Source: Candidatus Brocadia sp. (GTDB lineage Bacteria; Planctomycetota; Brocadiia; Brocadiales; Brocadiaceae). Taken from it: a stretch of 24,211 bases of DNA. The stretch covers positions 1-24,211 of the forward strand of contig JAUQXU010000069.1 of assembly GCA_030837935.1 (NCBI GenBank), given 5' to 3'. Of the stretch, positions 15,710 to 23,074 are shown piece by piece (the stretch's first letter is position 1; every line of letters begins with the position of its first letter). Below the pieces are notes generated by a model. That model saw only the letters and a list, made by a program, of their open reading frames with translations, did no database searches and was not told where the DNA came from. The position numbers and the translations under genes are program-made.

Positions 15710-16336
15710 TTAGTTAATTGTTGCTATGGATTCACCAGCTTCTTCATCCAGGAAGTATGCTATTTTCACATTCAGTGAGGCAGATAATTTATCGAGGGTA
15801 GTAAGAGAGGCTGCGATTTGCCCATTTTCGATTTGGGATAACAAACTCGGTGATAAACCGGTACGATTGGCCAGCTGTTTTTGAGTGATTTTTTTACTCT
15901 TTCTTAACAATTTCAGTTTTTTCCCTACAGAACTTTTGAGTCTGTCCTTTGAGCTTCCAACAAGACAATATGTCTTTTGTGCATTATTCAGTGCCTTTCG
16001 CAAATCGTTTAAATCAAACGGCTTTTTCAAATAGTCAAAGGCATCAAGCTTCATCGTTTCGACTGCCGTCTTGAATGAGGGATATCCTGTTAATATGATA
16101 ACACAAATATTCTGGCATTTCGATTTTATTTCTTTGAGCAACTCCGTGCCGCTAATTTGGGGCATCTTGAGATCCAGTATAACGATATGGAACTTTTCCT
16201 GTTCCAGGGCAGGCAGGGTATCCATTGGCTTTGTAATACCCTTTGTTATATATCCTTCGTCAGATAAAAATTTTGTTAGATATAAATTATAGTCCTTGTC
16301 GTCGTCTACGACTAATATTTTTATCCCATTATCCAT
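15710..16336 (-). CDS. Response regulator with receiver and XRE-type helix-turn-helix domain
   Basis: A 208-residue protein. Residues 3-120 form a receiver domain with all key residues: Asp11-13 pocket, phospho-acceptor Asp55 in VILDLKMP, Thr83 in ILTGYPS and Lys105 in YLKKPF. Residues about 138-195 form a Cro/C1 (XRE) helix-turn-helix (KLKLLRKSKKITQKQLANRTGLSPSLLSQIENG). Most DNA-binding response regulators use OmpR, NarL or Fis-type domains, so a receiver joined to an XRE domain is uncommon. The start overlaps the 3' end of the kinase gene by 8 bases, so the two are translated together and are almost certainly partners. hldE lies 42 bases downstream, and the signal unit may be cotranscribed with the heptose genes. 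Confidence 0.93.
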   Translation of the reverse strand: MDNGIKILVVDDDKDYNLYLTKFLSDEGYITKGITKPMDTLPALEQEKFHIVILDLKMPQISGTELLKEIKSKCQNICVIILTGYPSFKTAVETMKLDAFDYLKKPFDLNDLRKALNNAQKTYCLVGSSKDRLKSSVGKKLKLLRKSKKITQKQLANRTGLSPSLLSQIENGQIAASLTTLDKLSASLNVKIAYFLDEEAGESIATIN

Positions 16337-18725
16337 GGACTGTTACCTTTCCGAAGTCTACGGGTAAATTAATATCAAAGGTAGTGCCTCTACCTAATTT
16401 ACTTTTGACTTTGATTGTGCCACAATGTCTTTTTACGATTCCATACGTAATAGATAATCCAAGGCCCGTTCCTTTTCCCACCTCTTTCGTGGTAAAAAAG
16501 GGGTCAAAGATTTTGGATAATGTATCCTCAGACATACCCATGCCAGTATCCTTAAAACTAATATTTATTGTATTCTTATCTTTTTGAATTGTGGTTATTG
16601 AAATGGTATTGCCATCATCGGTAGCATCGTCAGCGTTAATCAATAAATTCATAAACACCTGTTGCAATTGCTCTGCAAAACCTTTGATTTTTGGTAGACC
16701 AGAAGATAATTTTAAAACGATATTTTTATTTTTTGCAGTAAATTGTTCAATAATAAGGGAAGTGGTATCTTTAATCAGGTCATTAATATTAACAAATTTC
16801 GGTTGCTCATTCCCTTCAAAATGAGACATTTCCAATAAAGAATCAACGGTTTTCTCAATGCGTTTTGTTACCTTATGCATCATTTTAAATTCTTTTACTA
16901 TTTCTTTGGCAAAGGAATTATCCCGTTCAAGAAAACCTTGTACCATACCAGAAAGAATCGCAAGCGGGGTATTGATTTCATGAGCTACACCGGCTGCAAG
17001 CCGCCCAATGGAGATTAACCGGTCGGAGTGCATCAATTGTTGCTGAAGTCTATGCTGCTTTTCTTCTTCATGCTTTTTCTCCGTAATATCTTGAATTAAC
17101 TCCAGTACCTGCACAACATTTCCGTCTTTATCAAAAATAGGAGAACTAATCACATTGCAGAACTTTTTTTTATGGTGATTATAAATGATGCGCTCCATTT
17201 GGCTTATTTTCCCCGTTTCAAATACCTTTGCAGATGGGCAGTCCGATGGGGCAGATTGCAGATGACAATATGTATCGAAGCAGGTTTGATGTATTATGCT
17301 TTTGCCTAAGGCATGATTTTCGATGAGCCGCTTGTTTGCCCACAGTATTTTATTATGCTTATCAATAACTAAAAGGTCCGCCCCAATTTCACTTACAATG
17401 TTATCCAATTTTTTCTTTTCCTCTATTAGTTCCAATTCCAGGTTCTTCCTTCTCGTTATATCCCGAAAGTGTACCAACAGGTGTAAAATATTGCCCTCTT
17501 CTTTTACTACCGTAATATCTAATTCCATGACCAATACCTGCCGATTTTTACTAATGACATCAATCTCGGTTGTTTGAACTTTGTTGTTAACCGCCATTAC
17601 AAGAAGCGCTGAAACGAATTTCTTCGATGGTCCGGGCAAGAAATCATAAATATACTTACCTAAAAGCTCTTCCATCTTGTAACCAATAATTTCTTCTTCC
17701 CGTTGGTTTACGGTAAGAATTTTTCCATTCAGGTCTATCATCATCATGGAATCCGGGGCGTGGTTAAATAACGTTTTATACCGCTCTTCCGAGGCTTTAA
17801 TACGGTTAAACAACTTTGTGTTTTCAAGGGCGATGGCGAGTTGCGGCGCTATCTGCCAGAGATAATAATGACACTGTTCACTAAAGCTGTTTGCTTTCTC
17901 ACTACCAAAGGTCAGCGCCCCGAGTACTTTTCCTTTATAGATAAGGGGAAATCCAAGACGTGCGTGTATCCTCTCTTTGTGTAAGACCCTGTCTGTCCAA
18001 AACCGGCCCGTTTGCGTGTTGTTAACGATAACCGGTTCACCTGTTTTTATGATTTCTTCCAGGAGGCTGCCGGATATCGGAAAGAATTCCCCTTCGTTAA
18101 TTTCACTGAAATTATACGTCTTCGTAAGCGCAAATACCTGAAACCATTGTCCTTGTTCGTTGGAAGTAATCAAACATGCCCGGTCAAAAGGTATAATCTT
18201 TTTTAACTCATTGCATATATCGGAAAAGCTTTCCCGAATATCCAAACTGGCGGCAATGGTTTTATTGATATTGCTGATAATTTCTTTCTCGATCAGTGTT
18301 CTTTTGAGACTGGTTTCTAATTGCTGCTTATAAAGGGCCTTTTCGATGGTCTTTTTTAAATAATCCGGATCAAATGGTTCCAGGATATAGTCAACCGTAT
18401 CCAAACACAGGGTGTTGATTACGGTCTTGATTTTGTTCTGGTCGATCATGATGAGTATGATCGTATCTGCTGAAACCTCTTTAATCTTGTTTACGAGTGA
18501 AAGCTCATGAACATCGTGTATCCTCAGGTCGAAGAGTATTAAAGCTATGGGGTGTTTATTCAGAATCTGAACAGCATCGTCACCATGAGACGCGGTGTAT
18601 ACATGGTATCCATTTTCTTCCAGGAGACCTTTGAGTGATACACACATCAGCTTATCATCATCAATGATAAGTATATTGTGGCTCTTCTGCATGGAAAGTT
18701 TTTGCCCACTCTCTTTCATTGTCAA
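16329..18725 (-). CDS. Sensor histidine kinase with N-terminal pseudo-receiver, GAF and two PAS domains
   Basis: A 798-residue cytoplasmic protein with no membrane segments. Order: receiver-like (15-130), GAF (about 155-305), PAS (310-428), PAS (440-550), HisKA with phospho-acceptor His582 (GVAHEINTPL), HATPase with the N box around 693-700 and the G boxes DTGMGM (726-731) and GKGTGLGLS (750-758). The N-terminal receiver keeps Asp66 (ILFDLR), but the conserved lysine is replaced by glutamate (Glu116, ILEPFD) and the Thr/Ser position by isoleucine, so it is probably not phosphorylated normally. The second PAS has a cysteine cluster (Cys482, Cys487, Cys496, Cys523) that might hold a metal, cluster or redox switch. 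Its partner is the overlapping REC-XRE regulator. Confidence 0.93.
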   Translation of the reverse strand: MTMKESGQKLSMQKSHNILIIDDDKLMCVSLKGLLEENGYHVYTASHGDDAVQILNKHPIALILFDLRIHDVHELSLVNKIKEVSADTIILIMIDQNKIKTVINTLCLDTVDYILEPFDPDYLKKTIEKALYKQQLETSLKRTLIEKEIISNINKTIAASLDIRESFSDICNELKKIIPFDRACLITSNEQGQWFQVFALTKTYNFSEINEGEFFPISGSLLEEIIKTGEPVIVNNTQTGRFWTDRVLHKERIHARLGFPLIYKGKVLGALTFGSEKANSFSEQCHYYLWQIAPQLAIALENTKLFNRIKASEERYKTLFNHAPDSMMMIDLNGKILTVNQREEEIIGYKMEELLGKYIYDFLPGPSKKFVSALLVMAVNNKVQTTEIDVISKNRQVLVMELDITVVKEEGNILHLLVHFRDITRRKNLELELIEEKKKLDNIVSEIGADLLVIDKHNKILWANKRLIENHALGKSIIHQTCFDTYCHLQSAPSDCPSAKVFETGKISQMERIIYNHHKKKFCNVISSPIFDKDGNVVQVLELIQDITEKKHEEEKQHRLQQQLMHSDRLISIGRLAAGVAHEINTPLAILSGMVQGFLERDNSFAKEIVKEFKMMHKVTKRIEKTVDSLLEMSHFEGNEQPKFVNINDLIKDTTSLIIEQFTAKNKNIVLKLSSGLPKIKGFAEQLQQVFMNLLINADDATDDGNTISITTIQKDKNTINISFKDTGMGMSEDTLSKIFDPFFTTKEVGKGTGLGLSITYGIVKRHCGTIKVKSKLGRGTTFDINLPVDFGKVTVHG

Positions 18726-18971
18726 TATTGGATATAACGAAATTTATTCCAGGTCATAATATTAATATTGTGGGGAATTTATGTCAAGCGTAAAGCGTAC
18801 AGCCTGCCGCGGGAACAACTCAAATTACTGCCAATCAAATATGATGGGAGAAATCCTTCCTATGAGTTCAATAAAGGTGGGGATTTATCAAAATTAAAAC
18901 ATTGACAATCCTCCGCGCGTGATTACAATCAAAAAAATCGAAACGAGTGATTCAGAAAAAGGAGGGAATCG

Positions 18972-19328
18972 ATGGAAGATAAAAAAAGATTTATAACAAA
19001 CATGTTTTTTTATGTAGTAACGTGTTGTTTCGTTATCGGGTTATTTTGCATTCCTTCTGCCTTTGCAAGCCAGAGATGTTTTAAGTGTTGCGGAAGCGGG
19101 GTATGGCATACTGACAACAAAATCCCATGCAGTGGAAAGGGGTGTAGCTATTGTATAAAATGTAATGGTTGTGGTGGATCAGGACAAATCCCCGATTCTG
19201 CCAAGCGATGTGAGTCATGCAAAGGATTAGGACAGGTTCATAGCGGCAAAAAGGTTTGTACCGGGGCGGGGTGTCGTGGCTGCACTTCCTGCAAGACCTG
19301 TGATACAAAAGGATGGGTAGGCTCTTAA
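18972..19328 (+). CDS. Exported Cys-rich protein resembling the DnaJ zinc-finger domain
   Basis: A 118-residue protein with a strong AAAGGAGG ribosome-binding site. Residues 1-32 form a signal peptide (MFFYVVTCCFVIGLFCIPSA, probable cleavage after AFA). The mature part is almost entirely zinc-finger-like, with repeats of the CxxCxGxG type: CFKCCGSG, CIKCNGCGGSG, CESCKGLG and CTSCKTCDTKG, about 17 cysteines in 85 residues. DnaJ has this arrangement in the cytoplasm, but there is no J domain here and the protein is exported, so a periplasmic or lipid-proximal role in redox or metal binding is possible. It is divergent from the kinase gene across 245 bases, which hold an AATATTAATATT palindrome near the kinase start. 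Confidence 0.75.
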   Translation: MEDKKRFITNMFFYVVTCCFVIGLFCIPSAFASQRCFKCCGSGVWHTDNKIPCSGKGCSYCIKCNGCGGSGQIPDSAKRCESCKGLGQVHSGKKVCTGAGCRGCTSCKTCDTKGWVGS

Positions 19329-19347
19329 TAAAAATATTTAGATGTTT

Positions 19348-19560
19348 TTAGCAAAGAAATTGTGTAAAAATAAAGAAAGGGAGAGAGTGGAGAAACGGAG
19401 AGTAAAAAGAATAAAGATGTAATTGGAATTTTTCCCCATTTTTCCCTTTCCCCTCTTCTTCCTCAAATCGTTTCAATATCTCCCGTACCCGATTACGATA
19501 TTCCTCTTTATCTGCAAGTTCTTTCCGGGAGAAAACGGAGCATTTTTCAATGAAAAACTC
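19348..19560 (-). pseudogene. Coding-like fragment, family unknown
   Basis: Within the 415-base gap between the Cys-rich protein and the RHH/MazF pair, one minus-strand frame reads KCSVFSRKELADKEEYRNRV and continues through REILKRFEEEEGKG. Its composition looks like real protein, but I find no start codon. The part below 19400 runs into low-complexity purine-rich sequence before a stop at 19348. It is probably the tail of a lost gene. I cannot name the family. The rest of the gap holds the attC-like site and operator listed separately. Confidence 0.25.
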
Positions 19561-19587
19561 TTTGACGAATAGTGTCGGTAGCCGGCA

Positions 19588-19654
19588 ACATAACTTTGCA
19601 ACACAGGGGGGCAGATTGTTTGAGTAATCTGTCAGCTAATATTCAACGTTAGCT
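19588..19654 (+). repeat. Weak attC-like site upstream of the RHH/MazF pair
   Basis: ACATAAC (19588-19594) has the same sequence as the left box of attC-B at 4097. It is followed by an inner hairpin CAGATT/AATCTG (19612-19631) and a right core GTTAGCT (19648-19654, one mismatch to GTTRRRY). The L boxes pair poorly. It lies directly upstream of the toxin-antitoxin genes in the position expected for a preceding cassette's attC. Confidence 0.3.
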
Positions 19655-19679
19655 CAACCAACATACCGGGTATAATTGA

Positions 19680-19729
19680 TTGACTTCGGAGATAATGTTG
19701 GTTATTATAGCTATAAATATCAACATTAT
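19680..19729 (+). promoter_or_regulatory. Promoter overlapped by a 38-bp operator palindrome
   Basis: TTGACT (19680-19685) and TATTAT (19703-19708), 17 bases apart, form a good sigma70 promoter. The -10 lies inside a dyad at 19692-19729. The outer arms ATAATGTTG and CAACATTAT match perfectly, and the inner core TTATAGCTATAA shares the same centre (16 of 19 positions pair overall). A dyad over the -10 of an RHH antitoxin operon is the expected site of autorepression. The antitoxin ATG follows after AGAGGAG. Confidence 0.7.
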
Positions 19730-19743
19730 TAGAGGAGAATATT

Positions 19744-19977
19744 ATGAGAACGATTCAGATGACATTAGATGATGAATTAGTGGCAACCGTTGATAAGATT
19801 GTCAAAGAATTAAAGACCACTCGCTCTGCTTTTGCACGCAAGGCATTGAGGGATGCCATAAGACAAGTGAACGTCAATATGCTCGAAAAACGGCATAAAA
19901 AAGGATATGAACGTTATCCTGTTGTCAAAACGGAATTTGATGTTTGGGAGTCAGAACAGGCATGGGGTGATTCATGA
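19744..19977 (+). CDS. Ribbon-helix-helix (CopG-type) antitoxin
   Basis: A 77-residue protein. Residues 1-45 form a ribbon-helix-helix fold: the strand RTIQMTLDDELVATVDKIV, then the helix-turn KTTRSAFARKALRDAI. The C-terminal tail, ending in DVWESEQAWGD, is acidic and aromatic, suited to occupying the toxin groove. AGAGGAG precedes the ATG. It would repress its own promoter at the palindrome upstream. Its stop overlaps the mazF start (ATGA, 19974-19977), so the pair is translation-coupled, with antitoxin first as usual. Confidence 0.88.
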   Translation: MRTIQMTLDDELVATVDKIVKELKTTRSAFARKALRDAIRQVNVNMLEKRHKKGYERYPVVKTEFDVWESEQAWGDS

Positions 19978-20285
19978 AGCGAGGTGACGTGAGATGGTAC
20001 AAGTTTAAAACTCCTGACAAAAAACGCCCCGTGGTTGTTTTAACAAGAAATTCTATACTGGATTATTTAGGTGAAGTTACCATCGCACCGATAACTTCAA
20101 CAATCAGAGACATACCAAGCGAAGTACTTTTATCCCGTGAGGACGGTATGCATAAAAATTGTGCTATTAATTGCGATCACATACAGACAGTTTCAAAAGC
20201 AAAAATTGGATCGTTGATTATTGCTTTATCGAAAGAAAAGTTGGTTGAAATTAGCAACGCTATTTGTTTTGCGTTAAATCTTTGA
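19974..20285 (+). CDS. mazF: MazF/PemK-family mRNA endonuclease toxin
   Basis: A 103-residue toxin of the MazF/PemK family that cleaves mRNA at short sequences. Marks are the N-terminal RGDVRWYKF strand, RPVVVLTRN (the conserved RP of the active-site loop), VTIAPITSTIRDIPSEV with the conserved T-S-x-R region, and NCDHIQTVSKAKIG. The length is typical. It is coupled to the RHH antitoxin. The module is flanked by the 10-bp inverted sequences GTTAGCTCAA (19648-19657) and TTGAGCTAAC (20292-20301), which may mark cassette borders. Confidence 0.92.
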   Translation: MKRGDVRWYKFKTPDKKRPVVVLTRNSILDYLGEVTIAPITSTIRDIPSEVLLSREDGMHKNCAINCDHIQTVSKAKIGSLIIALSKEKLVEISNAICFALNL

Positions 20286-20357
20286 TGAGAATTGAGCTAA
20301 CCACGCACTGCTGGAGTTAGAAGAGGTTGACAAAAAATTTAATAAAGGGGTGATAAA

Positions 20358-21443
20358 ATGATCTTCAAACAGTTAAATAAGACCTCATGCAAAACCTATC
20401 TCATCGGCTCGGAAAATACGAAGGAAGCAATTGTCGTAGATGCTGTTCTGGAGCAAGTAAACGAATACGTATCCCTTATCAAGAATGAGGGACTAAAACT
20501 GACCCATGTGTTAGATACCCATACGCACGCAGACCACATCTCCGGGTCCGGTGCACTGGCTGATCTGACAGGCGCTGTATACGTCATGCATCAAAACTCC
20601 CCTGTCCGTTGTGTGGCATTCCATGTCCCCGATGGGTTTGACTGCCACCTGAGCGACATCCCTGTTAAGGTCATGCACACACCAGGTCATACCAGGGATA
20701 GCATGTGTCTTATCTTTTCAGACCGTATTTTGACTGGAGATACGTTATTTCTGGACGATGGTGGGGCAGGCCGTACAGACTTGCCCGGTGGTGACCCTGG
20801 TGAACATTGGGAATCCCTACAAAAGATCATGCAATTACCCGATCATTTAATGGTATACCCCGCCCATGAATATCGCGGTCGTGAACCATCCAGTCTGGGT
20901 GAGCAAAAAAAGCGCAACCCCAACTTACAACCGCGTACAAAAGAGGCATATATCAAATGGCTTACTGACATGAAATTGGGCCCCGCCGACTGGATGAAGG
21001 ATGTGCTGAAGGCCAATTATGCCTGTGCCCGTGACCCCAAGGCAGCGTGGATCCCAGTTGATGCACCAGCATGTGAGATTAAAGGTACCATGTCTCCCGG
21101 GGTGAATGAACAGCAGGTGCCTACCATTCCTGTTGCAGAGGTTAAACGTCGTGTGGAGGCCAATAAGCTCGATGGCACGGTCATCCTGGACGTCAGAGAA
21201 CCTGCAGAACTCAAAGGCGAGTTGGGAGCTATTCAGGGTGTTATCAATATTCCTGTCGGACAGGTAACTCAAAGGCTGAAAGAATTAGAAAGGTTGAAAG
21301 ATAAGGAAATCATTACCGTATGCCGGAGCGGGGGTCGTGCCCACACTGCGGCTGCCATTTTGCTGAAGGCGGGGTTCAGGAAGGTCTTCAATATGAGCGG
21401 TGGCATGACGGCCTTTCGTCAGACAGAAAAGATGAAGAAATAA
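20358..21443 (+). CDS. Persulfide dioxygenase-rhodanese fusion (MBL-fold, ETHE1-like)
   Basis: A 361-residue cytoplasmic enzyme. The N-terminal metallo-beta-lactamase domain (1 to about 235) has the iron/metal motif His55-x-His57-x-Asp59-His60, His111, Asp128 (TGDTLF) and His170 (VYPAHEY), and the GRTDLPGGD loop typical of ETHE1-like glutathione persulfide dioxygenases. Residues about 255-355 form a rhodanese with the active cysteine Cys322 in the loop VCRSGGRA. Such fusions oxidise glutathione persulfide to sulfite and move sulfane sulfur to or from thiosulfate. AAAGGGG precedes the ATG by seven bases. There are no sulfur-pathway neighbours. It lies 72 bases after mazF and is convergent with hicB. 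Confidence 0.93.
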   Translation: MIFKQLNKTSCKTYLIGSENTKEAIVVDAVLEQVNEYVSLIKNEGLKLTHVLDTHTHADHISGSGALADLTGAVYVMHQNSPVRCVAFHVPDGFDCHLSDIPVKVMHTPGHTRDSMCLIFSDRILTGDTLFLDDGGAGRTDLPGGDPGEHWESLQKIMQLPDHLMVYPAHEYRGREPSSLGEQKKRNPNLQPRTKEAYIKWLTDMKLGPADWMKDVLKANYACARDPKAAWIPVDAPACEIKGTMSPGVNEQQVPTIPVAEVKRRVEANKLDGTVILDVREPAELKGELGAIQGVINIPVGQVTQRLKELERLKDKEIITVCRSGGRAHTAAAILLKAGFRKVFNMSGGMTAFRQTEKMKK

Positions 21444-21517
21444 TGGTTTGGCATTCGTGTCCATTTGTATCAATTCGTGGCTTGTCGAATGGACAAAGCT
21501 CACCCAACGAACGGTTT

Positions 21518-21571
21518 AAGCTGTTTAAGCCGTTTAAACAGCTTTGAATGGGTTCACTTCGTTTAACCCAT
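21518..21571. terminator. Two adjacent hairpins between convergent genes, probable terminators
   Basis: AAGCTGTTTAA (21518-21528) pairs with TTAAACAGCTT (21534-21544) around a 5-base loop, and ATGGGTT (21548-21554) pairs with AACCCAT (21565-21571). They sit between the convergent dioxygenase and hicB genes, where bidirectional termination is expected. Neither is followed by a long T-run on the plus strand, so the termination role is inferred. Confidence 0.45.
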
Positions 21572-21588
21572 CCTATTCAACTGATTTT

Positions 21589-21804
21589 TTACGCAAATAT
21601 CAATCTCTCGCCCTTGGGTTCTGGTATGGGATCTCCGAATTCTTTGGCTGTATCAATCCATAATTGAATTGCTTCTTTAGCATTTTTCAATGCGTCTTCC
21701 AGCGTATTTCCATGTGCCATGCATCCTGGAAGTTCAGGAATCTCTGCGACAAAAGCCTCGTCTTCGTTGCTCCAGTAAATAATAATTTCATACTTGTACA
21801 TCAA
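21589..21804 (-). CDS. hicB: HicB-type antitoxin (short form)
   Basis: A 71-residue HicB antitoxin domain with a partial RNase H-like fold: YEIIIYWSNEDEAFVAEIPE, LPGCMAHGNTLEDALKNAKEAI, then a short charged tail. It has no C-terminal DNA-binding domain, as in the short HicB class, so repression may depend on complex formation. It follows hicA with a four-base overlap (hicA stop and hicB start near 21801-21804), the usual toxin-first order for hicAB. Confidence 0.93.
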   Translation of the reverse strand: MMYKYEIIIYWSNEDEAFVAEIPELPGCMAHGNTLEDALKNAKEAIQLWIDTAKEFGDPIPEPKGERLIFA

Positions 21805-22055
21805 TATTTCCCTCCGAGTTTATATTTCACGATAAGATTTCGTACTTGTTTCACCTGATAAGGCTTGGATTTATTTCCTTCCCGCTGAAGATTAATCTTC
21901 TCCGCCATTCCTTCCTTTCTAAAGATATGATGACTGCCTCGAATACGAACTTCAAAACCAAAATCTTTCAGCAAGTTGCATAAATCTTTAAATTGGATAT
22001 TTGCATCGGAAGTTCCGCTTAGAATTTTAAGTAAAAGTTTTTCATGCTTACTCAT
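21801..22055 (-). CDS. hicA: HicA-type mRNA interferase toxin
   Basis: An 84-residue HicA toxin with a double-stranded RNA-binding-like fold. The catalytic histidine lies in RIRGSHHIFRKEG (His42/His43). The N-terminal helix (FKDLCNLLKDFGFE) and the C-terminal VKQVRNLIVKY helix match the family. It is slightly longer than the typical 60-residue HicA, with about 20 residues before the canonical start. No strong ribosome-binding site is seen. The attC-like site at 22104-22164 lies just upstream, so hicAB sits at a cassette border in minus orientation. Confidence 0.92.
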   Translation of the reverse strand: MSKHEKLLLKILSGTSDANIQFKDLCNLLKDFGFEVRIRGSHHIFRKEGMAEKINLQREGNKSKPYQVKQVRNLIVKYKLGGKY

Positions 22056-22083
22056 TTAGTTTATTTTAACAAAAATCCATATC

Positions 22084-22101
22084 AAAGACTATCCAGTCTT
22101 T
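22084..22101. promoter_or_regulatory. Short dyad upstream of hicA, possible operator
   Basis: AAAGACT (22084-22090) and AGTCTTT (22095-22101) are perfect inverted copies around ATCC, 29 bases upstream of the hicA start. The position suits an operator bound by a HicAB complex, but it could equally belong to the neighbouring attC structure. I found no clear -10/-35 pair to anchor it. Confidence 0.3.
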
Positions 22102-22103
22102 CA

Positions 22104-22164
22104 CCCTAACGGTTGTGCATCAACCGTGACCGTTTAGGGAGGTGGCTGGATGCTTTTGTTAGGC
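22104..22164 (-). repeat. attC-like integron recombination site, attC-C
   Basis: Read on the minus strand, the left box is GCCTAAC (22164-22158, a perfect RYYYAAC) and the right box is GTTAGGG (22110-22104, one mismatch). The inner boxes pair as GCATCCAGCC against GGTTGATGC, with one extra C in the left arm and one mismatch, separated from the outer boxes by a 4-6 base unpaired spacer. The extra base sits in the L'' arm when read on minus, which agrees with the direction of the neighbouring genes. At 61 bp it is in the short attC class. Confidence 0.6.
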
Positions 22165-22222
22165 ACTGTAGATTTAACAAGTTGATCTTTTTGTTGTACA
22201 TTTTTTGCCTGCCTTTGGGTTT

Positions 22223-22564
22223 TTAAAAATCCTTTAATAAGAAATTAGCGAGGTTTTTTAACAAGTGATGATGGCGTTCTTTTCCAATAGAACCAATTGT
22301 ACCGACAATGTTGCTTCGTGGAAAAACAGCCAGAAAGCCAAGCCGTATTAATGATTTAGCTAATAATCCGCTCGATTTGAAATCTGGGTCTTGCGGTGAT
22401 ATTATCTCGTCAAAATCTTTCAAACAATGATGAAGTTGTGTGATCACTCCACAAACAAGGAAATCACCATAAAGCGGCAATTCTCGTAAAATAATTGCTG
22501 GACGGTTTTTCTTTCTTCCATCGGCCTGTGGAACTGTGACAAAAATGACATCGCCTTCCTTCAT
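22223..22564 (-). CDS. MazF/PemK-like toxin (second copy, divergent type)
   Basis: A 113-residue PemK/MazF-like protein: MKEGDVIFVTVPQADGRKKN, then RPAIILRELP with the conserved RP, FLVCGVITQ and a strand SSGLLAKSLIRLGFLAVFPR. It belongs to the group often annotated as type II toxin-antitoxin PemK/MazF family and differs clearly from the copy at 19974. Its start lies inside the antitoxin gene, with the two frames overlapping by 101 bases. The gene is on minus and ends 58 bases before attC-C, the layout of a cassette gene followed by its attC. Confidence 0.85.
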   Translation of the reverse strand: MKEGDVIFVTVPQADGRKKNRPAIILRELPLYGDFLVCGVITQLHHCLKDFDEIISPQDPDFKSSGLLAKSLIRLGFLAVFPRSNIVGTIGSIGKERHHHLLKNLANFLLKDF

Positions 22565-22793
22565 AATCAGGATTTTCCTCTTTTAACAGATCCATAGTAT
22601 ATTCAGGCTCATTTTTTCCAAAAGCCCTTTCTAAATTTTCCTGGGATAAAAGTATCCATTGTTCCCGTTCTTCATCATAGTTTTTAGGTAAAACTGTTAT
22701 AATAAGCTTGGTATTTGGATCAAGGGCAAATGGTTCATCCAGGAGTATTTTTTTCCCGTCAAAATGAGCTCGTAAATTAATAGTTTTCTTCAA
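22464..22793 (-). CDS. Antitoxin-like partner of the second MazF, with long overlap
   Basis: A 109-residue ORF starting at a TTG (22793) that has AAGGAG about seven bases upstream on minus, so the TTG start is well supported. Residues 1-40 (RAHFDGKKILLDEPFALDPN, then KLIITVLP) resemble small AbrB-like or DUF-type antitoxins. The acidic DLLKEENPDYE near residue 77 looks like a natural antitoxin tail. After that the frame runs on for about 31 residues (RRCHFCHSSTGRWKKEKPSS and onward), reading out of frame through the start of the toxin gene. These residues are probably a read-through tail after loss of a stop. The true functional antitoxin may be about 80 residues. Confidence 0.65.
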   Translation of the reverse strand: MKKTINLRAHFDGKKILLDEPFALDPNTKLIITVLPKNYDEEREQWILLSQENLERAFGKNEPEYTMDLLKEENPDYEGRRCHFCHSSTGRWKKEKPSSNYFTRIAALW

Positions 22794-22930
22794 AATAATC
22801 TCCTTAATAAATTTGCAATATTAGACTAACCATGGTGATTTATCATTTCGTTTTCTCGGAACTAATAGATATTGTATCAGTTTCTCATAAGAAAATCAGG
22901 GTAATTTCAAACAGGTTCATTTTTAGCAGT

Positions 22931-23070
22931 CTGGTTATATATGACTCTGTTGATTAAGTCATTTTAGATCAAATTGGTATACCATATACAATCTTATTTG
23001 TCTTGTATTGTGCTATATATGGTATAGCATGTTATCGAAAGCATACTTAATCAACAGAGTCATATATCAG
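22931..23070. mobile_element. 140-bp palindromic MITE-like element
   Basis: The terminal arms 22937-22959 and 23045-23067 are perfect inverted copies of 23 bases, beginning ATATATGACTCTG on the left. They extend outward with one gap to CTG/CAG. Inside is a second nested inverted pair around GGTATACC (about 22977) and ATATGGTATA (about 23024). There is no ORF. Size, long terminal repeats and AT-rich interior fit a miniature inverted-repeat transposable element, but the parent element is unknown. It sits four bases from attC-D, upstream of the antitoxin gene, so it could also act as its promoter region or an RNA hairpin. Confidence 0.65.
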
Positions 23071-23074
23071 ATTA

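Noticed and set aside
20327..20355. TTGACA before the dioxygenase gene as a promoter
   Set aside because: A -10 at the usual spacing would fall only about three bases before the ATG, leaving no room for the ribosome-binding site in the transcript.
22937..23067. CRISPR-like repeats in the palindromic region
   Set aside because: There are only two copies of the repeat, in inverted orientation, with no regular spacing.
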